This document shows, in pieces, positions 45,373 to 54,351 of a DNA stretch of 64,000 nucleotides. The notes beneath the pieces are model-generated. The model made no database searches. It worked only from the letters and a program-made list of their open reading frames with translations, and had not been told where the DNA came from. The DNA comes from Paeniglutamicibacter psychrophenolicus (GTDB lineage: Bacteria > Actinomycetota > Actinomycetes > Actinomycetales > Micrococcaceae): positions 434,001 through 498,000 of the forward strand of contig NZ_JAUSSH010000001.1 of NCBI RefSeq assembly GCF_030812255.1. Direction: 5' to 3'. The position numbers and the translations under genes are program-made. Each line of letters begins with the position of its first letter. Within the stretch, counting starts at the first letter, position 1.

Positions 45373-46746
45373 ATGCCTATCACTCAACAATTTTCCGATC
45401 GCCCGCGCATTCTTGTAGTTGGCGGCGGCTACGTTGGCCTTTACGTCGCAATGAAGCTGCAGAAGAAGGTCAAGGACCACGGCGGCATCGTCACCGTCGT
45501 GGACCCGCTGCCGTACATGACCTACCAGCCGTTCCTCCCCGAGGTGGCAGGTGGCCAGATCGAGCCGCGCCACGTCGTGGTGTCGCACCGCCAGCACCTC
45601 AAGCACGCCGAACTGATCAATGGCCGAGTCTCGGCCATCGACCACAAGAACAACAAGGCCGTCGTCGTGCCGGTTGTCGGCGAGCCGTTCGAGCTCGAGT
45701 ACCGCGACGTGGTCCTGGCTGCCGGCGCGGTCACCCGCACCTTCCCGATCCCGGGCCTTGCGGATGAGGGCATCGGCCTGAAGTCCATCGAGGAAGCCGT
45801 TGCCCTGCGAAACAGGATCCTCGAGCGCATCGAGTCTGCCTCGTTGATGACCGATGCCTCCGAGCGCAAGCGCGCCCTGAGCTTCGTCGTGGTCGGTGGC
45901 GGCTTCGCCGGCATCGAGACCATCGCCGAGATCGAGGACATGGCCCGCCACGCCGCAGCCCTGAACGGCCGCATCGGCAAGGACGAGCTGCGCTTCGTGC
46001 TGGTCGAGGCCATGGGCCGCATCATGCCCGAGGTCACCGAGGACCAGGCGCTGTGGGTTGTCGACCACCTGCGCAGCCGCGGCATCGAGGTCCTGCTGAA
46101 CACCTCGCTGGCCGACGCCACGGAAGGCAAGCTGGCCCTGATCAACATGCCGGACAAGTCCGCTGCCGAGACCTTCGAGTCCGACACGCTGATCTGGACC
46201 GCTGGCGTCATGGCCAACCCGATGGTTCGCTCCACCGACTTCCCGATCGAGCCCCGCGGCCGCGTCATGACCGGCACCGACCTGCGCATCACCGGCGAGG
46301 ACGGCGTAGCCATCGAGGGCGCCTGGGCCGCAGGCGACGTGTCGGCAGTGCCCGACGTGACCGGCGGCCTGCCGGACGGCACCTGCGTGCCCAACGCACA
46401 GCACGCAGTGCGCCAGGCCAAACTGCTGGCACACAACCTGTACTCCACCCGCTACGGCGTGGGCCAGGTCAAGAACTACAAGCACAAGAACCTCGGCGCG
46501 GTTGCCGGTTTCGGTGCGAACAAGGGCGTCGCCAAGGTCATGGGCGTCAAGCTCAAGGGCTGGCCGGCCTGGATGGCACACCGTGGCTACCACGGCATGG
46601 CCATGCCGACCTTCGAGCGCAAGTTCCGCGTCTTGGGCGACTGGATGGTGGCGCTCTTCTTCACCCGCGACTCGCTGCAGCTGAACAACCTCGAAAACCC
46701 GCGCTCCACCTTTGTGGAGGCAGCAACCCCGAAGCCGCGCGCCTAG
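45373..46746 (+). CDS. ndh: Type II NADH dehydrogenase (NDH-2)
   Basis: A 457-residue single-subunit flavoenzyme that passes electrons from NADH to menaquinone without pumping protons, at the inner face of the membrane. RILVVGGGYVGLYVAMKLQ binds FAD and FVVVGGGFAGIETIAEIED binds NADH. YQPFLPEVAGG, VEAMGRIMPEV, WTAGVMANPMV and WAAGDVSAVPD are family segments, and the C-terminal amphipathic part (KGWPAWMAHRGYHG) attaches to the membrane. It has its own promoter, which places the transcript start at the ATG. Confidence 0.93.
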   Translation: MPITQQFSDRPRILVVGGGYVGLYVAMKLQKKVKDHGGIVTVVDPLPYMTYQPFLPEVAGGQIEPRHVVVSHRQHLKHAELINGRVSAIDHKNNKAVVVPVVGEPFELEYRDVVLAAGAVTRTFPIPGLADEGIGLKSIEEAVALRNRILERIESASLMTDASERKRALSFVVVGGGFAGIETIAEIEDMARHAAALNGRIGKDELRFVLVEAMGRIMPEVTEDQALWVVDHLRSRGIEVLLNTSLADATEGKLALINMPDKSAAETFESDTLIWTAGVMANPMVRSTDFPIEPRGRVMTGTDLRITGEDGVAIEGAWAAGDVSAVPDVTGGLPDGTCVPNAQHAVRQAKLLAHNLYSTRYGVGQVKNYKHKNLGAVAGFGANKGVAKVMGVKLKGWPAWMAHRGYHGMAMPTFERKFRVLGDWMVALFFTRDSLQLNNLENPRSTFVEAATPKPRA

Positions 46747-46910
46747 CAGCAGCGAGCGGGGGCGGTGGCACCGTGCCACGGTTCCCGGGCCCAACGTGAT
46801 AGGCCCACGGCCCGGGATCCGCGAACACACGGTGGCATCGCCCCTTCCCATGCCAGGCACCTGCTTCGTTTCCCCAGGGCGGGGACGTTCTTGTACGCTT
46901 GGTCGGGTAG

Positions 46911-46995
46911 GCCCCCATGGTGGAACTGGTATACACGGCTGACTTAAAATCAGCTGCCGAAAGGATTGTGGGTTCGAGTCCCACTGGGGGTACCA
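46911..46995 (+). tRNA. tRNA-Leu (anticodon UAA)
   Basis: An 85-nt class II tRNA with the CCA end encoded. Acceptor arms GCCCCCA (46911-46917) and TGGGGGT (46985-46991) pair fully, with A as discriminator. The anticodon arm GCTGA-CTTAAAA-TCAGC gives anticodon TAA at 46945-46947. The T arm contains GTGGG-TTCGAGT-CCCAC. A long variable arm is present, as required for leucine tRNA. It reads UUA and UUG codons. TACGCT at 46894-46899 may be its -10. Confidence 0.95.
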
Positions 46996-46999
46996 AATG

Positions 47000-47043
47000 A
47001 ACGGCCCCTGCTTCCCGTTGTTCACAGGGAAGCAGGGGCCGTT
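47000..47043 (+). terminator. 17-bp hairpin directly after tRNA-Leu
   Basis: The arm AACGGCCCCTGCTTCCC (47000-47016) pairs perfectly with 47027-47043 around a 10-nt loop. It starts 5 nt after the tRNA end. The following T-run is weak (GTTTGCCTT), but position and stability fit a terminator or processing barrier. Confidence 0.75.
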
Positions 47044-47242
47044 TGCCTTGCCTGCGGGCATCTGGAGGGCAAGGTGGCAGGAAACGCCGGGACGTCGGAA
47101 CCGCTTCCATGCTTCAAGCATTCGACGCATAAATGTGCAGCAATATCTGCTGCACCTGCCCACGGCAAGAGCTGCAAACGTCCTTTGGTGATTGGGCCGC
47201 CTATGCGTAACCAGTCAACGCCGGCCGGTCGGCCAAGTCCGC

Positions 47243-47611
47243 CTAGATGATCTCGGGATACTTCGCGCTGTCGCCCGCATCATTCACGACCTTGACCGAG
47301 ACAATCCCGCCGCCGGAGGCCCGAATGCTTCGCAGCAACTCCTGGGCGACCTGGTGCACGTCCTTGGTCCGGGCCCGAACAACCAGCACACCCGCTTCCG
47401 GGGATTCCCACGATTCGACGAGGCTGAAAGGTGCGGGAAGTTCGTCAATGCCGTTGGCGCCGCTTTCACCGATCCATTGGTCGATCTTCTCGTCGGCCCA
47501 AGCCTGTCGTGCCACTTCGGGAGGGACTCCCGCAATCTCCGATCCACTGCTGCACCCGGCAAAGCCGAGCGCGGCAAGCAGCAACACGATGATCAGGGCA
47601 AACTGCTTCAA
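47243..47611 (-). CDS. Small lipoprotein of unknown function
   Basis: A 122-residue protein with a lipoprotein signal peptide (MKQFALIIVLLLAALGFAGCSS, lipid Cys at 20). Its compact mature domain includes ARQAWADEKIDQWIGESG, ESWESPEAGVLVVRARTKD and GIVSVKVVNDAG. The alpha/beta pattern could be a small binding or inhibitor fold, but nothing is recognised. TTG start with AGGA a few nt upstream. It is divergent from the Bax inhibitor-1 gene. Confidence 0.68.
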   Translation of the reverse strand: MKQFALIIVLLLAALGFAGCSSGSEIAGVPPEVARQAWADEKIDQWIGESGANGIDELPAPFSLVESWESPEAGVLVVRARTKDVHQVAQELLRSIRASGGGIVSVKVVNDAGDSAKYPEII

Positions 47612-47873
47612 TGGGGGTCCTATCTGGGTGGGCTTCTTCGAGTCTATCGCCGCGCTGGCCGAGCTTCGGTCGCGCCACTGGCGGGCCCAACGTGAACGGC
47701 GCGGTGCCGACAGGCAAGCTGGGAATCATTGATTCCGGCCCCGCCCCGGCACCTGAAAACCATGTACCGCAAACTTAAACCCAAAAAGGTCCTGATTTGG
47801 GGATTTATTGGTCTGCACCGAACGTTGAACCAACGTAGGCTATTTACTAACAACCCTACCGAGGAGAAACACC

Positions 47874-48686
47874 ATGGCCCTGGGCGGAAACCCGGTCTTT
47901 AAGTCCAAGAACTACCGCGAGCAGACCCGTGCGGCCGGCGCCACGGGTGCCGCGTCCACCACCTATGCCCAGCCGATGAGCGCACAGGCCCTGCAGGACC
48001 TGTACTCGCAGCCTTCCGCGTCACCGCAGGAAACCGGCCGCATGACCTACGCCGACGTCATCAACAAGACGATGTTGAGCCTCGGCGTGGTCCTCATTGG
48101 CGCGGCCATCGGCTGGCAGCTGCCGGCACTGATGCTCGTCGGCGCACTCGTCGGCCTGGGCCTGGGCTTGGTCAATTCCTTCAAGCGCCAGCCCTCGCCG
48201 GCGCTGATCCTTCTCTACGCGGGCTTCGAGGGATTGTTCCTCGGTGGCCTCTCGGGCGTCTTCGAGAACATGTACCCGGGCATCGCCGTACAGGCCGTGC
48301 TTGCCACGTTCTCGGTCTTCGCCGTGACCCTGGTGCTCTACCGCTCGGGCAAGTACCGCGCGACACCGAAGATGACCCGCATGTTCATGATCGCGATGAT
48401 CGGCTACGGTGTGTTCTCGCTGCTGAACTTCGGCCTGATGATGTTCGGCGCCGTCGATGGCATGTTCGGCATGCGCAGCGGCATGCTGGGCGTCGGCATC
48501 GGCGTGCTCGCCGTGCTGCTGGCCACCTATGCACTCGTGCTGGACTTCACCAGCATCTCCGAGGGCGTGCGCCAGGGCGCACCGGCCAAGGCCGCCTGGA
48601 CCGCCGCATTCGGCCTGACCGTGACGCTGGTCTGGCTGTACGTTGAGATTCTGCGCATTCTGGCTATCCTGCGTGGCGACGACTAG
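47874..48686 (+). CDS. Bax inhibitor-1/YccA family membrane protein
   Basis: A 270-residue protein. About 55 polar residues are followed by seven membrane helices. The family core is visible as YAGFEGLFLGGLSGVFEN, the helix VQAVLATFSVFAVTLVLYRSG and, late in the protein, the acidic LVLDFTSISEGVRQG segment that in BI-1 proteins gates ions (calcium or proton leak). GAGGAGA lies 6 nt before the ATG. A single-gene unit ending in a strong terminator. Confidence 0.92.
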   Translation: MALGGNPVFKSKNYREQTRAAGATGAASTTYAQPMSAQALQDLYSQPSASPQETGRMTYADVINKTMLSLGVVLIGAAIGWQLPALMLVGALVGLGLGLVNSFKRQPSPALILLYAGFEGLFLGGLSGVFENMYPGIAVQAVLATFSVFAVTLVLYRSGKYRATPKMTRMFMIAMIGYGVFSLLNFGLMMFGAVDGMFGMRSGMLGVGIGVLAVLLATYALVLDFTSISEGVRQGAPAKAAWTAAFGLTVTLVWLYVEILRILAILRGDD

Positions 48687-48706
48687 TCAATCTGCTGTGT
48701 GACCGC

Positions 48707-48746
48707 GGGGCAGTACCCATGATTTGGGTACTGCCCCTCGGTTTTT
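48707..48746 (+). terminator. Intrinsic terminator after the Bax inhibitor-1 gene
   Basis: A perfect 13-bp stem (GGGGCAGTACCCA at 48707-48719 and complement at 48725-48737), 5-nt loop, then CGG and T5 at 48742-48746. Confidence 0.92.
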
Positions 48747-48890
48747 CTGCAATATGTGCGTCATCTATGCCGCACCGGCAACTTTCAAGGGATAACGTAT
48801 GTTCATGGCATTGACAGGCAGCAAGGGATCGACCGGGAAGACGGCGCGCAGGCTCGCGACCCCCGGGCCCCTTCCCCGGGGAGCCAAGGC

Positions 48891-50207
48891 ATGAAGCTGC
48901 CCCGCCCCCTGCGGCGCCTGGCCGCGGCCACCGAAGCGGTGCAGCAAAGCGCCCAGGCCACCAAGCAACGGATGGCCGCTGCGCCCGGGGCCGACGAGAA
49001 CCCGGCGATCAGCTACGCCGCCCATGCCGAGGCCGAGGACCTGCCCTACGGCGTGCGGATCGCCGCATCATGGTCCTGGCGGTTGATCGTCATCGTGCTG
49101 GCCGTGGGCATCGCCGTCTGGTTGCTGTCCCACGTGTCCCTGCTGGTGATCCCGCTGATGATCGCGGCCCTGCTGGCCGGGCTGCTCAGCCCCGTGGTGA
49201 AGTTCCTGACCCGCACCCTGCGTTTCCCCAAGGGGCTTTCGGTCGGGGTGACCATGGTAGGTTTCCTGGCATTGATCGTCGGAGGCCTTTCCGTCGTTGG
49301 GCAGCGGCTGGCCAACGGTTTCGCTTCTCTGTGGGCCCAGGCCCTGACGGGCATCAGCCAGATCCAGCACTGGCTCTCCACCGGCCCGCTGGGATTGAGC
49401 AACCAGGACCTCGACACCCTTTTCCAGGACGCCCTGAACACGCTCAAGAACAACTCCTCCTCCATCCTCTCCGGCGCGCTGTCCTGGGGAACCACCCTCG
49501 GGCACCTGGTGACGGGCATGCTGCTGGTGCTCTTCTCGCTGATCTTCCTGCTTCTCGACGGACCGCGCATCGGCCGGTTCTTCATCAACCTGCTGCCGCG
49601 CCGGGCCCGCGCCGCCGCCCACGGGGCCGGCCATCGCGGCTGGGGCTCGATGGTCAGCTACGTCCGCGTCCAGCTCTTTGTCGCCTTCATCGACGCCGTG
49701 GGCATCGGCGTGGGTGCCCTGATCCTCGGGGTGCCGCTGGCCCTGCCGCTGGGCGTGCTCGTTTTCATCGGCTCGTTCATCCCGGTCATCGGTGCGTTGG
49801 TCACCGGGGCCGTGGCCGTGCTGCTGGCCCTGGTGGCCAACGGCTGGGTCAACGCGCTGATCATGTTGCTGGTGGTGCTTTTCATCCAGCAGGCCGAATC
49901 CCACATCCTGCAGCCATTGGTCATGGGCAAGGCCGTGAGCCTGCACCCGCTGGCCGTCGTCATGGCCGTGGCCGGGGGCTCCATCGTCGCCGGCATCGCC
50001 GGCGCCCTGTTCGCCGTCCCGGTGCTGGCCGTGGCCAACACCGTGGTGAAGTACATTTCCGATCGGGGCTGGGAGCACGATCCGCTCTTTGGCCCCGAGA
50101 CCGCGGCCATGGCGGCCGTGAACGGTTCCCGAATTACCAAGCCGGTCCGCTCCACGGAACCGGCTCCCGCCGACCTTGACGGAGAAGAACCTGACCCCGG
50201 TTCCTGA
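48891..50207 (+). CDS. AI-2E family transporter (PerM/TqsA fold)
   Basis: A 438-residue membrane protein. About 60 polar residues precede eight helices in the family pattern. Recognisable parts are WRLIVIVLAVGIAVWLLSHV, LVIPLMIAALLAGLLSPVV, LIFLLLDGPRIGRFFINLLP, GVLVFIGSFIPVIGALVTGA and QQAESHILQPLVMGKAVSLHP. The last is the hallmark of the AI-2E group. Some members export signals or act as Na+/H+ antiporters; the substrate here is unknown. The ATG at 48891 has GGGAG about 9 nt upstream; the open frame before it lacks protein character. Confidence 0.9.
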   Translation: MKLPRPLRRLAAATEAVQQSAQATKQRMAAAPGADENPAISYAAHAEAEDLPYGVRIAASWSWRLIVIVLAVGIAVWLLSHVSLLVIPLMIAALLAGLLSPVVKFLTRTLRFPKGLSVGVTMVGFLALIVGGLSVVGQRLANGFASLWAQALTGISQIQHWLSTGPLGLSNQDLDTLFQDALNTLKNNSSSILSGALSWGTTLGHLVTGMLLVLFSLIFLLLDGPRIGRFFINLLPRRARAAAHGAGHRGWGSMVSYVRVQLFVAFIDAVGIGVGALILGVPLALPLGVLVFIGSFIPVIGALVTGAVAVLLALVANGWVNALIMLLVVLFIQQAESHILQPLVMGKAVSLHPLAVVMAVAGGSIVAGIAGALFAVPVLAVANTVVKYISDRGWEHDPLFGPETAAMAAVNGSRITKPVRSTEPAPADLDGEEPDPGS

Positions 50208-50309
50208 TCCGCACCTGCACCGCCCACCCCCGGTCCAAGGTCCTGGCCCCGAAAGACTTCCATTCCTGATTGCACCGCGTGTGAACACGCCCAGAAGAAA
50301 GCCGCTCCC

Positions 50310-51560
50310 ATGATCCAGAAGACCCAACTCCCGGTGAGCCTGTCCGACATCGAAGAGGCCCGCGACCTGCTTGAGGGTGTGGCCGTCCGCACGCCGATGG
50401 AGCACTCGCGCGCGCTGTCCCTGGACATCGGCTCCGAGGTCTACCTGAAATGCGAGAACCTGCAGCGTGCCGGTTCCTTCAAGGTCCGCGGTGCCTACGT
50501 GCGCATGGCCAAGCTCACCGCCGAGGAACGCGCCCGCGGCGTCGTGGCGGCCTCGGCAGGCAACCACGCCCAGGGCGTGGCCCAGGCCGCCCGCCGACTG
50601 GGGATCAAGGCCCGCATCTACATGCCGCTGGGCGTGGCACTGCCCAAGCTCACCGCCACCCGCGACCACGGGGCCGAGGTCATCCTGCACGGGCACAACG
50701 TGGACGAGGCGCTGGCCGAGGCCGAGCGCTACGCGACCGCGACCGGTGCGGTGTTCGTGCACCCCTTCGACAACCCCGACATCATCGCCGGGCAGGGAAC
50801 CATCGGCCTGGAAATCCTCGAGCAGCTCCCGGACGTCGACACCGTGCTGATGGGCGTGGGCGGCGGCGGCCTGCTCGCCGGGGTCGCGGTGGCCATCAAG
50901 TCCCGTGCCAAGGAACTGGGCCGGGACATCAAGATCATCGGGGTGCAGGCCGAGAACGCCGCGGCCTACCCTCCCTCGCTGGCCGCCGACGCGCTGGTCC
51001 CGCTGGACACCGTGCGGACCATCGCGGACGGCATCGCCGTGGGCCGCCCGGGCCAGCTGCCCTTCCAGATCATCCGCGAACTCGTCGACGAGGTGGTCAC
51101 GGTCTCCGAGGACGGACTGGCCCGCGCCCTGGTGTTCCTCATGGAACGCTCGAAGCTGGTGGTCGAGCCGGCCGGTGCCGTGGGCGTGGCCGCGCTGCTC
51201 GAGGGCAAACTGGAGGAGCTCGGGATCACCCCCGCCAAGACCGCGGTGGTGCTTTCCGGCGGCAACATCGACCCGCTGCTGATGCTCAAGGTCATCCAGC
51301 GCGGTCTCTCCGCGGCCGGGCGCTACCTGACCGTGCGCATGATGCTTGACGACCGTCCCGGCGAGCTGGCAACCATCTCCCGGGTCATCGCCGAGTCCGA
51401 TGCCAACGTGACCCGCCTGGACCACACCCGCGTGGGCGGCTCGCTGTCCATGGGCGACGTGGCGATCACCATCGACATGGAGACCAAGGGACATGTGCAC
51501 TCGGAACTGGTGCTCAACAACCTGCGCGCCGAGGGCTTCCAGCCCATGATCATGGGCTGA
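50310..51560 (+). CDS. ilvA: Threonine ammonia-lyase (threonine dehydratase) with C-terminal ACT domain
   Basis: A 416-residue PLP enzyme turning threonine into 2-oxobutanoate for isoleucine synthesis. LKCENLQRAGSFKVRGA carries the PLP Lys. ASAGNHAQGVA, GVGGGGLLAGVA (phosphate loop) and VLSGGNIDPLLM complete the fold (about 1-325). Residues 330-416 form one ACT domain (MMLDDRPGELATISRVIAE), the short form also seen in TdcB-like and Corynebacterium-type enzymes. A clear terminator follows. It could be biosynthetic or catabolic; sequence alone does not decide. Confidence 0.93.
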   Translation: MIQKTQLPVSLSDIEEARDLLEGVAVRTPMEHSRALSLDIGSEVYLKCENLQRAGSFKVRGAYVRMAKLTAEERARGVVAASAGNHAQGVAQAARRLGIKARIYMPLGVALPKLTATRDHGAEVILHGHNVDEALAEAERYATATGAVFVHPFDNPDIIAGQGTIGLEILEQLPDVDTVLMGVGGGGLLAGVAVAIKSRAKELGRDIKIIGVQAENAAAYPPSLAADALVPLDTVRTIADGIAVGRPGQLPFQIIRELVDEVVTVSEDGLARALVFLMERSKLVVEPAGAVGVAALLEGKLEELGITPAKTAVVLSGGNIDPLLMLKVIQRGLSAAGRYLTVRMMLDDRPGELATISRVIAESDANVTRLDHTRVGGSLSMGDVAITIDMETKGHVHSELVLNNLRAEGFQPMIMG

Positions 51561-51580
51561 AGCCCGACAACATATGACAA

Positions 51581-51629
51581 CGCCCTCCGGGGTCCTGGGC
51601 ATAAGCAGGAACCCGGAGGGCGCTTTTTT
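51581..51629 (+). terminator. Intrinsic terminator after ilvA
   Basis: A 17-bp stem with one mismatch (51581-51597 with 51606-51622), 8-nt loop, then C and T6 at 51624-51629. It begins 20 bp after the ilvA stop. Confidence 0.92.
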
Positions 51630-51775
51630 GGCGGGCCGAAGCCTGCATTAACGGCCGATGGCCGCCGATACGTCCACCCCCCCGGGCCTTCGCCCCAACG
51701 GGGAAAGGACGGGATCCGGGTGAAGGATCGGCGGCCGCCAAGCCGAGTCCCGCGCCATGGCGCGGGGAAATGCAA

Positions 51776-52270
51776 TTAAACGCTGTAGGGCTTGCAGGAG
51801 ACGATCTCGACGGTGATTTCCTTGCCGTTCGGTGCGGAGTAGGTGAGGGTGTCACCGGACTTCGCGCCGTGGACGGCCGAGCCGATCGGGGACTTCTCCG
51901 AGTACACTTCCAGGTCCGAATCCCCGGCTACCTCGCGGCTGCCGAAGAGGAAGGTGGTCTTGTCGCCGGCGATGATTGCCTCGACCAGCATGCCCGGCTC
52001 GACGATTCCGTCATCGGCGGGGGCTTCGCCCACGTGGGCACGACGCAGCAGGTCCTTGAGGTACGTGATGCGTGCCTCGGCCTTGCCCTGCTCTTCCTTG
52101 GCTGCGTGGTAGCCACCGTTTTCCTTGAGGTCACCCTCGGAACGTGCCTGCTCAATGCGGTCAACGATCTCTGCACGGCCCGGGCCCGAGAGGTGCTCGA
52201 GCTCGGCGGCAAGGCGGTCATAGGCCTCTTGGGTCAGCCAAACAACTGGTTCGTGATTGGTCGTGGTCAC
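51776..52270 (-). CDS. greA: Transcription elongation factor GreA
   Basis: A 164-residue factor that enters the RNA polymerase secondary channel and triggers cleavage of backtracked RNA. The N-terminal coiled coil (about 10-80) has WLTQEAYDRLAAELEHL and the tip DLKENGGYHAAKEEQ with its acidic residues. The C-terminal FKBP-like domain ends GDTLTYSAPNGKEITVEIV. GTG start with AAGGAG 6 nt upstream. Single-gene unit convergent with ilvA. Confidence 0.96.
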   Translation of the reverse strand: MTTTNHEPVVWLTQEAYDRLAAELEHLSGPGRAEIVDRIEQARSEGDLKENGGYHAAKEEQGKAEARITYLKDLLRRAHVGEAPADDGIVEPGMLVEAIIAGDKTTFLFGSREVAGDSDLEVYSEKSPIGSAVHGAKSGDTLTYSAPNGKEITVEIVSCKPYSV

Positions 52271-52543
52271 GTGGTACTCCTTGTGTAATCAGGGCCGTTA
52301 CTCCCTGGGGAACAACATGCCGAGACGGTCCCGCCCGATGATGCGACGAACATCTTGCAAGCAAAGACCCCGCACAGCAGGTGAAGAACTTTGTCCGTCA
52401 CGGTCTGTAGCGGGGCATTAACGTATTAGAAAGATATTAGCCGCCAAACGGCTATTTACCCAAGAGTTTGAGCTTTTGGCGTAGTGGCGCGTCGTGCAGG
52501 CGAAACATTCAGCGACGCCCCGGATGCGGTGGTCCCGCGGTGG

Positions 52544-52945
52544 TCAGGAGGCCTTGACCAACCGGCATTCCTCGACGCCTGCGGTGGTGGCCAGGGACTC
52601 GGTGCGGAGCTTCACATCGAATCTGGTGGTCGTCATGCCCTTGCCCTCGGTGGGGCCCACGACCAGCGTCTTCCAGCCAACAATGGCATATGACTCGTTC
52701 ATCGCCCGGATCTCGCATTGGACAGTGTCGCCGGCATCCTTGGAGATGTCCACGATTGCGGTGGTGCTGGTGGGGGAGTGGACCATGAAGGAGTTGTCCT
52801 TGAAATCCACCTTCGAATTGGTGGCGATGGCCAGGTAGAACGCAAACAGGATGCCAACGGCCAGACCGAGGACGATCAGCGTCTTGCGGGTTCTTTTGGC
52901 CAGGCCGCGCTTGGGCGAACCGTACCTATTCGTTAAGCTGGACAA
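52544..52945 (-). CDS. DUF4307 membrane protein
   Basis: A 133-residue bitopic protein. A basic N-terminus (NRYGSPKRGLAKRTRK) leads to one helix (TLIVLGLAVGILFAFYLAI, about 22-40). The extracytoplasmic domain includes VDFKDNSFMVHSPTSTTA and a Cys pair (VQCEIRAMN, VEECRLVKAS) that may form a disulfide. This matches the actinobacterial DUF4307 family, usually found next to mca, as here (divergent). TTG start with AGAGG 6 nt upstream. Function unknown. Confidence 0.82.
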   Translation of the reverse strand: MSSLTNRYGSPKRGLAKRTRKTLIVLGLAVGILFAFYLAIATNSKVDFKDNSFMVHSPTSTTAIVDISKDAGDTVQCEIRAMNESYAIVGWKTLVVGPTEGKGMTTTRFDVKLRTESLATTAGVEECRLVKAS

Positions 52946-53054
52946 TGGCGCCTCTTTCGATTCATGGGCGTCGCGGCCGGGAAATCATCCCTACCAGTCT
53001 AAGCCTTGGCAAGGAGAACCCTTCACCGAGCATGAGGAAGTTGGAGTCACCTAG

Positions 53055-53972
53055 GTGGAAGTACAAAACGTGGAGCATATCGCTGATTCATCGGGCCTGC
53101 GTTTGTTGGCGGTCCATGCACACCCCGACGACGAGGCGTCCAAGGGTTCGGCCACCATGGCGGCATACGTTGCCGCCGGGGCAAGGGTGATGGTGGCAAC
53201 CTGCACAGGCGGGGAGCGCGGGGACATCCTCAACGCGGCCGTCGGTGAACTCGCCCACGCGCACCGCGACCTGACCGGAGTGCGGCGCACCGAGATGGCA
53301 GAGGCCGCCGCTGTGCTGGGCATCGAACACCGCTGGCTCGGATTCACCGACTCGGGGTTGCCCGAGGGCGATCCGCTGCCGGAACTCGACTTCGGCTCCT
53401 TCGCGCTGCAGCCGCTGGACCGCGCATCCGCACCGCTGATCAAGCTGATCCGCGAGTTCAAGCCGCACGTGGTCATTGCGTACGACGAAAACGGCGGATA
53501 CCCCCACCCCGACCACATCCAGGCGCACAAGGTCGCCGTGCATGCCTTCGCGGAAGCCGCAAAGGCCGACAGCTCCCCGGAGCTGGGCGAGCCCTGGGAA
53601 ACCTCGAAGCTCTACTACGACCGTGCCTTTGCCCCCGAACGTTTCCGGACCCTGCACTACGCGATGGTCGATGCCGGCATCGATTCGCCCTATGCCGAGC
53701 GCGTTGCCGCCTGGGAGGAACACCCGGAAGAGCAGTTCTTCGGGTGGGTCTCGCCGCACAAGACCACCACGCAGGTGCACTGCGCCGACTTCTTCAAGCA
53801 GCGGGACCGGGCGCTCCTGGCGCACCGGACGCAGATCGATCCGAGCGGTTTCTTCTTTGCCGTGCCTGAGGCGATCTACGCCAAGGCATGGCCGTGGGAG
53901 GATTTCACCTTGATCAAATCCTCGGTTCCCACCACACTCCCAGAGACCGACCTGTTTGCCGGTCTAAGATAG
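53055..53972 (+). CDS. mca: Mycothiol conjugate amidase
   Basis: A 305-residue zinc enzyme that cleaves mycothiol S-conjugates to a mercapturic acid and GlcN-inositol, detoxifying electrophiles. LLAVHAHPDDEASKGSATMA (about 17-36) supplies the zinc His-Asp-Asp cluster. TCTGGERGDILN, the YDENGGYPHPDHIQAH motif with further zinc His, and the C-terminal FGWVSPHKTTTQVHC belong to Mca rather than MshB. GTG start with GGAG 9 nt upstream. A small membrane gene follows after 51 bp. Mycothiol confirms an actinobacterial host. Confidence 0.93.
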   Translation: MEVQNVEHIADSSGLRLLAVHAHPDDEASKGSATMAAYVAAGARVMVATCTGGERGDILNAAVGELAHAHRDLTGVRRTEMAEAAAVLGIEHRWLGFTDSGLPEGDPLPELDFGSFALQPLDRASAPLIKLIREFKPHVVIAYDENGGYPHPDHIQAHKVAVHAFAEAAKADSSPELGEPWETSKLYYDRAFAPERFRTLHYAMVDAGIDSPYAERVAAWEEHPEEQFFGWVSPHKTTTQVHCADFFKQRDRALLAHRTQIDPSGFFFAVPEAIYAKAWPWEDFTLIKSSVPTTLPETDLFAGLR

Positions 53973-54023
53973 GTAGCGTGCCGGTGAATCCGGCCGCCAA
54001 CTTTTTCAGAAAGAGCCCCACGC

Positions 54024-54296
54024 GTGTATTCGTTCCTGCTGTATGCAGCCTCCGTTAGTCCGTCCCCGGTACCCGGCGCGCCCGTGGGGGACGCCGCCCA
54101 GAACATCGGCCCGGGCTTCGTTGGCTTTGTTGCCACCGCAGCGGTCGTCATCGTCACCATCTTCCTGATCCGTGACATGACCCGCCGCATCCGCCGCGTC
54201 CGCTACCAGGGCGAGGCCGAAGCCCGCCAGCAGGAGCTGGTCGAAAAGGGCAAGGACATCCAGCCCGACGAACCGGGCGACACCCCCGCGCGCTAA
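54024..54296 (+). CDS. Small single-helix membrane protein next to mca
   Basis: A 90-residue protein. A short exposed N-terminal part (about 1-30) is followed by one membrane helix (FVGFVATAAVVIVTIFLI), a basic stretch (RDMTRRIRRVRYQG) and an acidic tail. By the positive-inside rule the C-terminus is cytoplasmic. It follows mca by 51 bp and is commonly seen beside it in actinobacteria, suggesting a linked but unknown role. GTG start; terminator downstream. Confidence 0.7.
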   Translation: MYSFLLYAASVSPSPVPGAPVGDAAQNIGPGFVGFVATAAVVIVTIFLIRDMTRRIRRVRYQGEAEARQQELVEKGKDIQPDEPGDTPAR

Positions 54297-54317
54297 GCGC
54301 GCTTGGCCATCCAAGGC

Positions 54318-54351
54318 ACGGCCCCGGCGGACATTCCTCCGCCGGGGCCGT
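54318..54351 (+). terminator. Hairpin terminator after the mca operon
   Basis: A perfect 14-bp stem (ACGGCCCCGGCGGA at 54318-54331 with 54338-54351) and 6-nt loop, starting 22 bp after the stop codon. Only a short T-tract follows. Confidence 0.75.

Noticed and set aside
46911-47043. tRNA-Leu 3' end considered as a phage or island attachment site
   Set aside because: No integrase, no repeat of the tRNA 3' end nearby, and typical core genes on both sides.
45028-47163. 711-codon leftward frame opposite the subtilase end, ndh and the tRNA
   Set aside because: It crosses a tRNA gene and a clear promoter and has no protein features, so it is a shadow frame.
47825-47853. TTGAAC plus downstream AT-rich hexamers as the Bax inhibitor-1 promoter
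   Set aside because: No -10 candidate lies at a 16-18 nt spacing. TAGGCT is only 5 nt from the -35-like site.
49068-51602. 844-codon leftward frame opposite the AI-2E and ilvA genes
   Set aside because: His/Gly/Gln-rich antisense sequence spanning two well-defined genes and their intergenic region.
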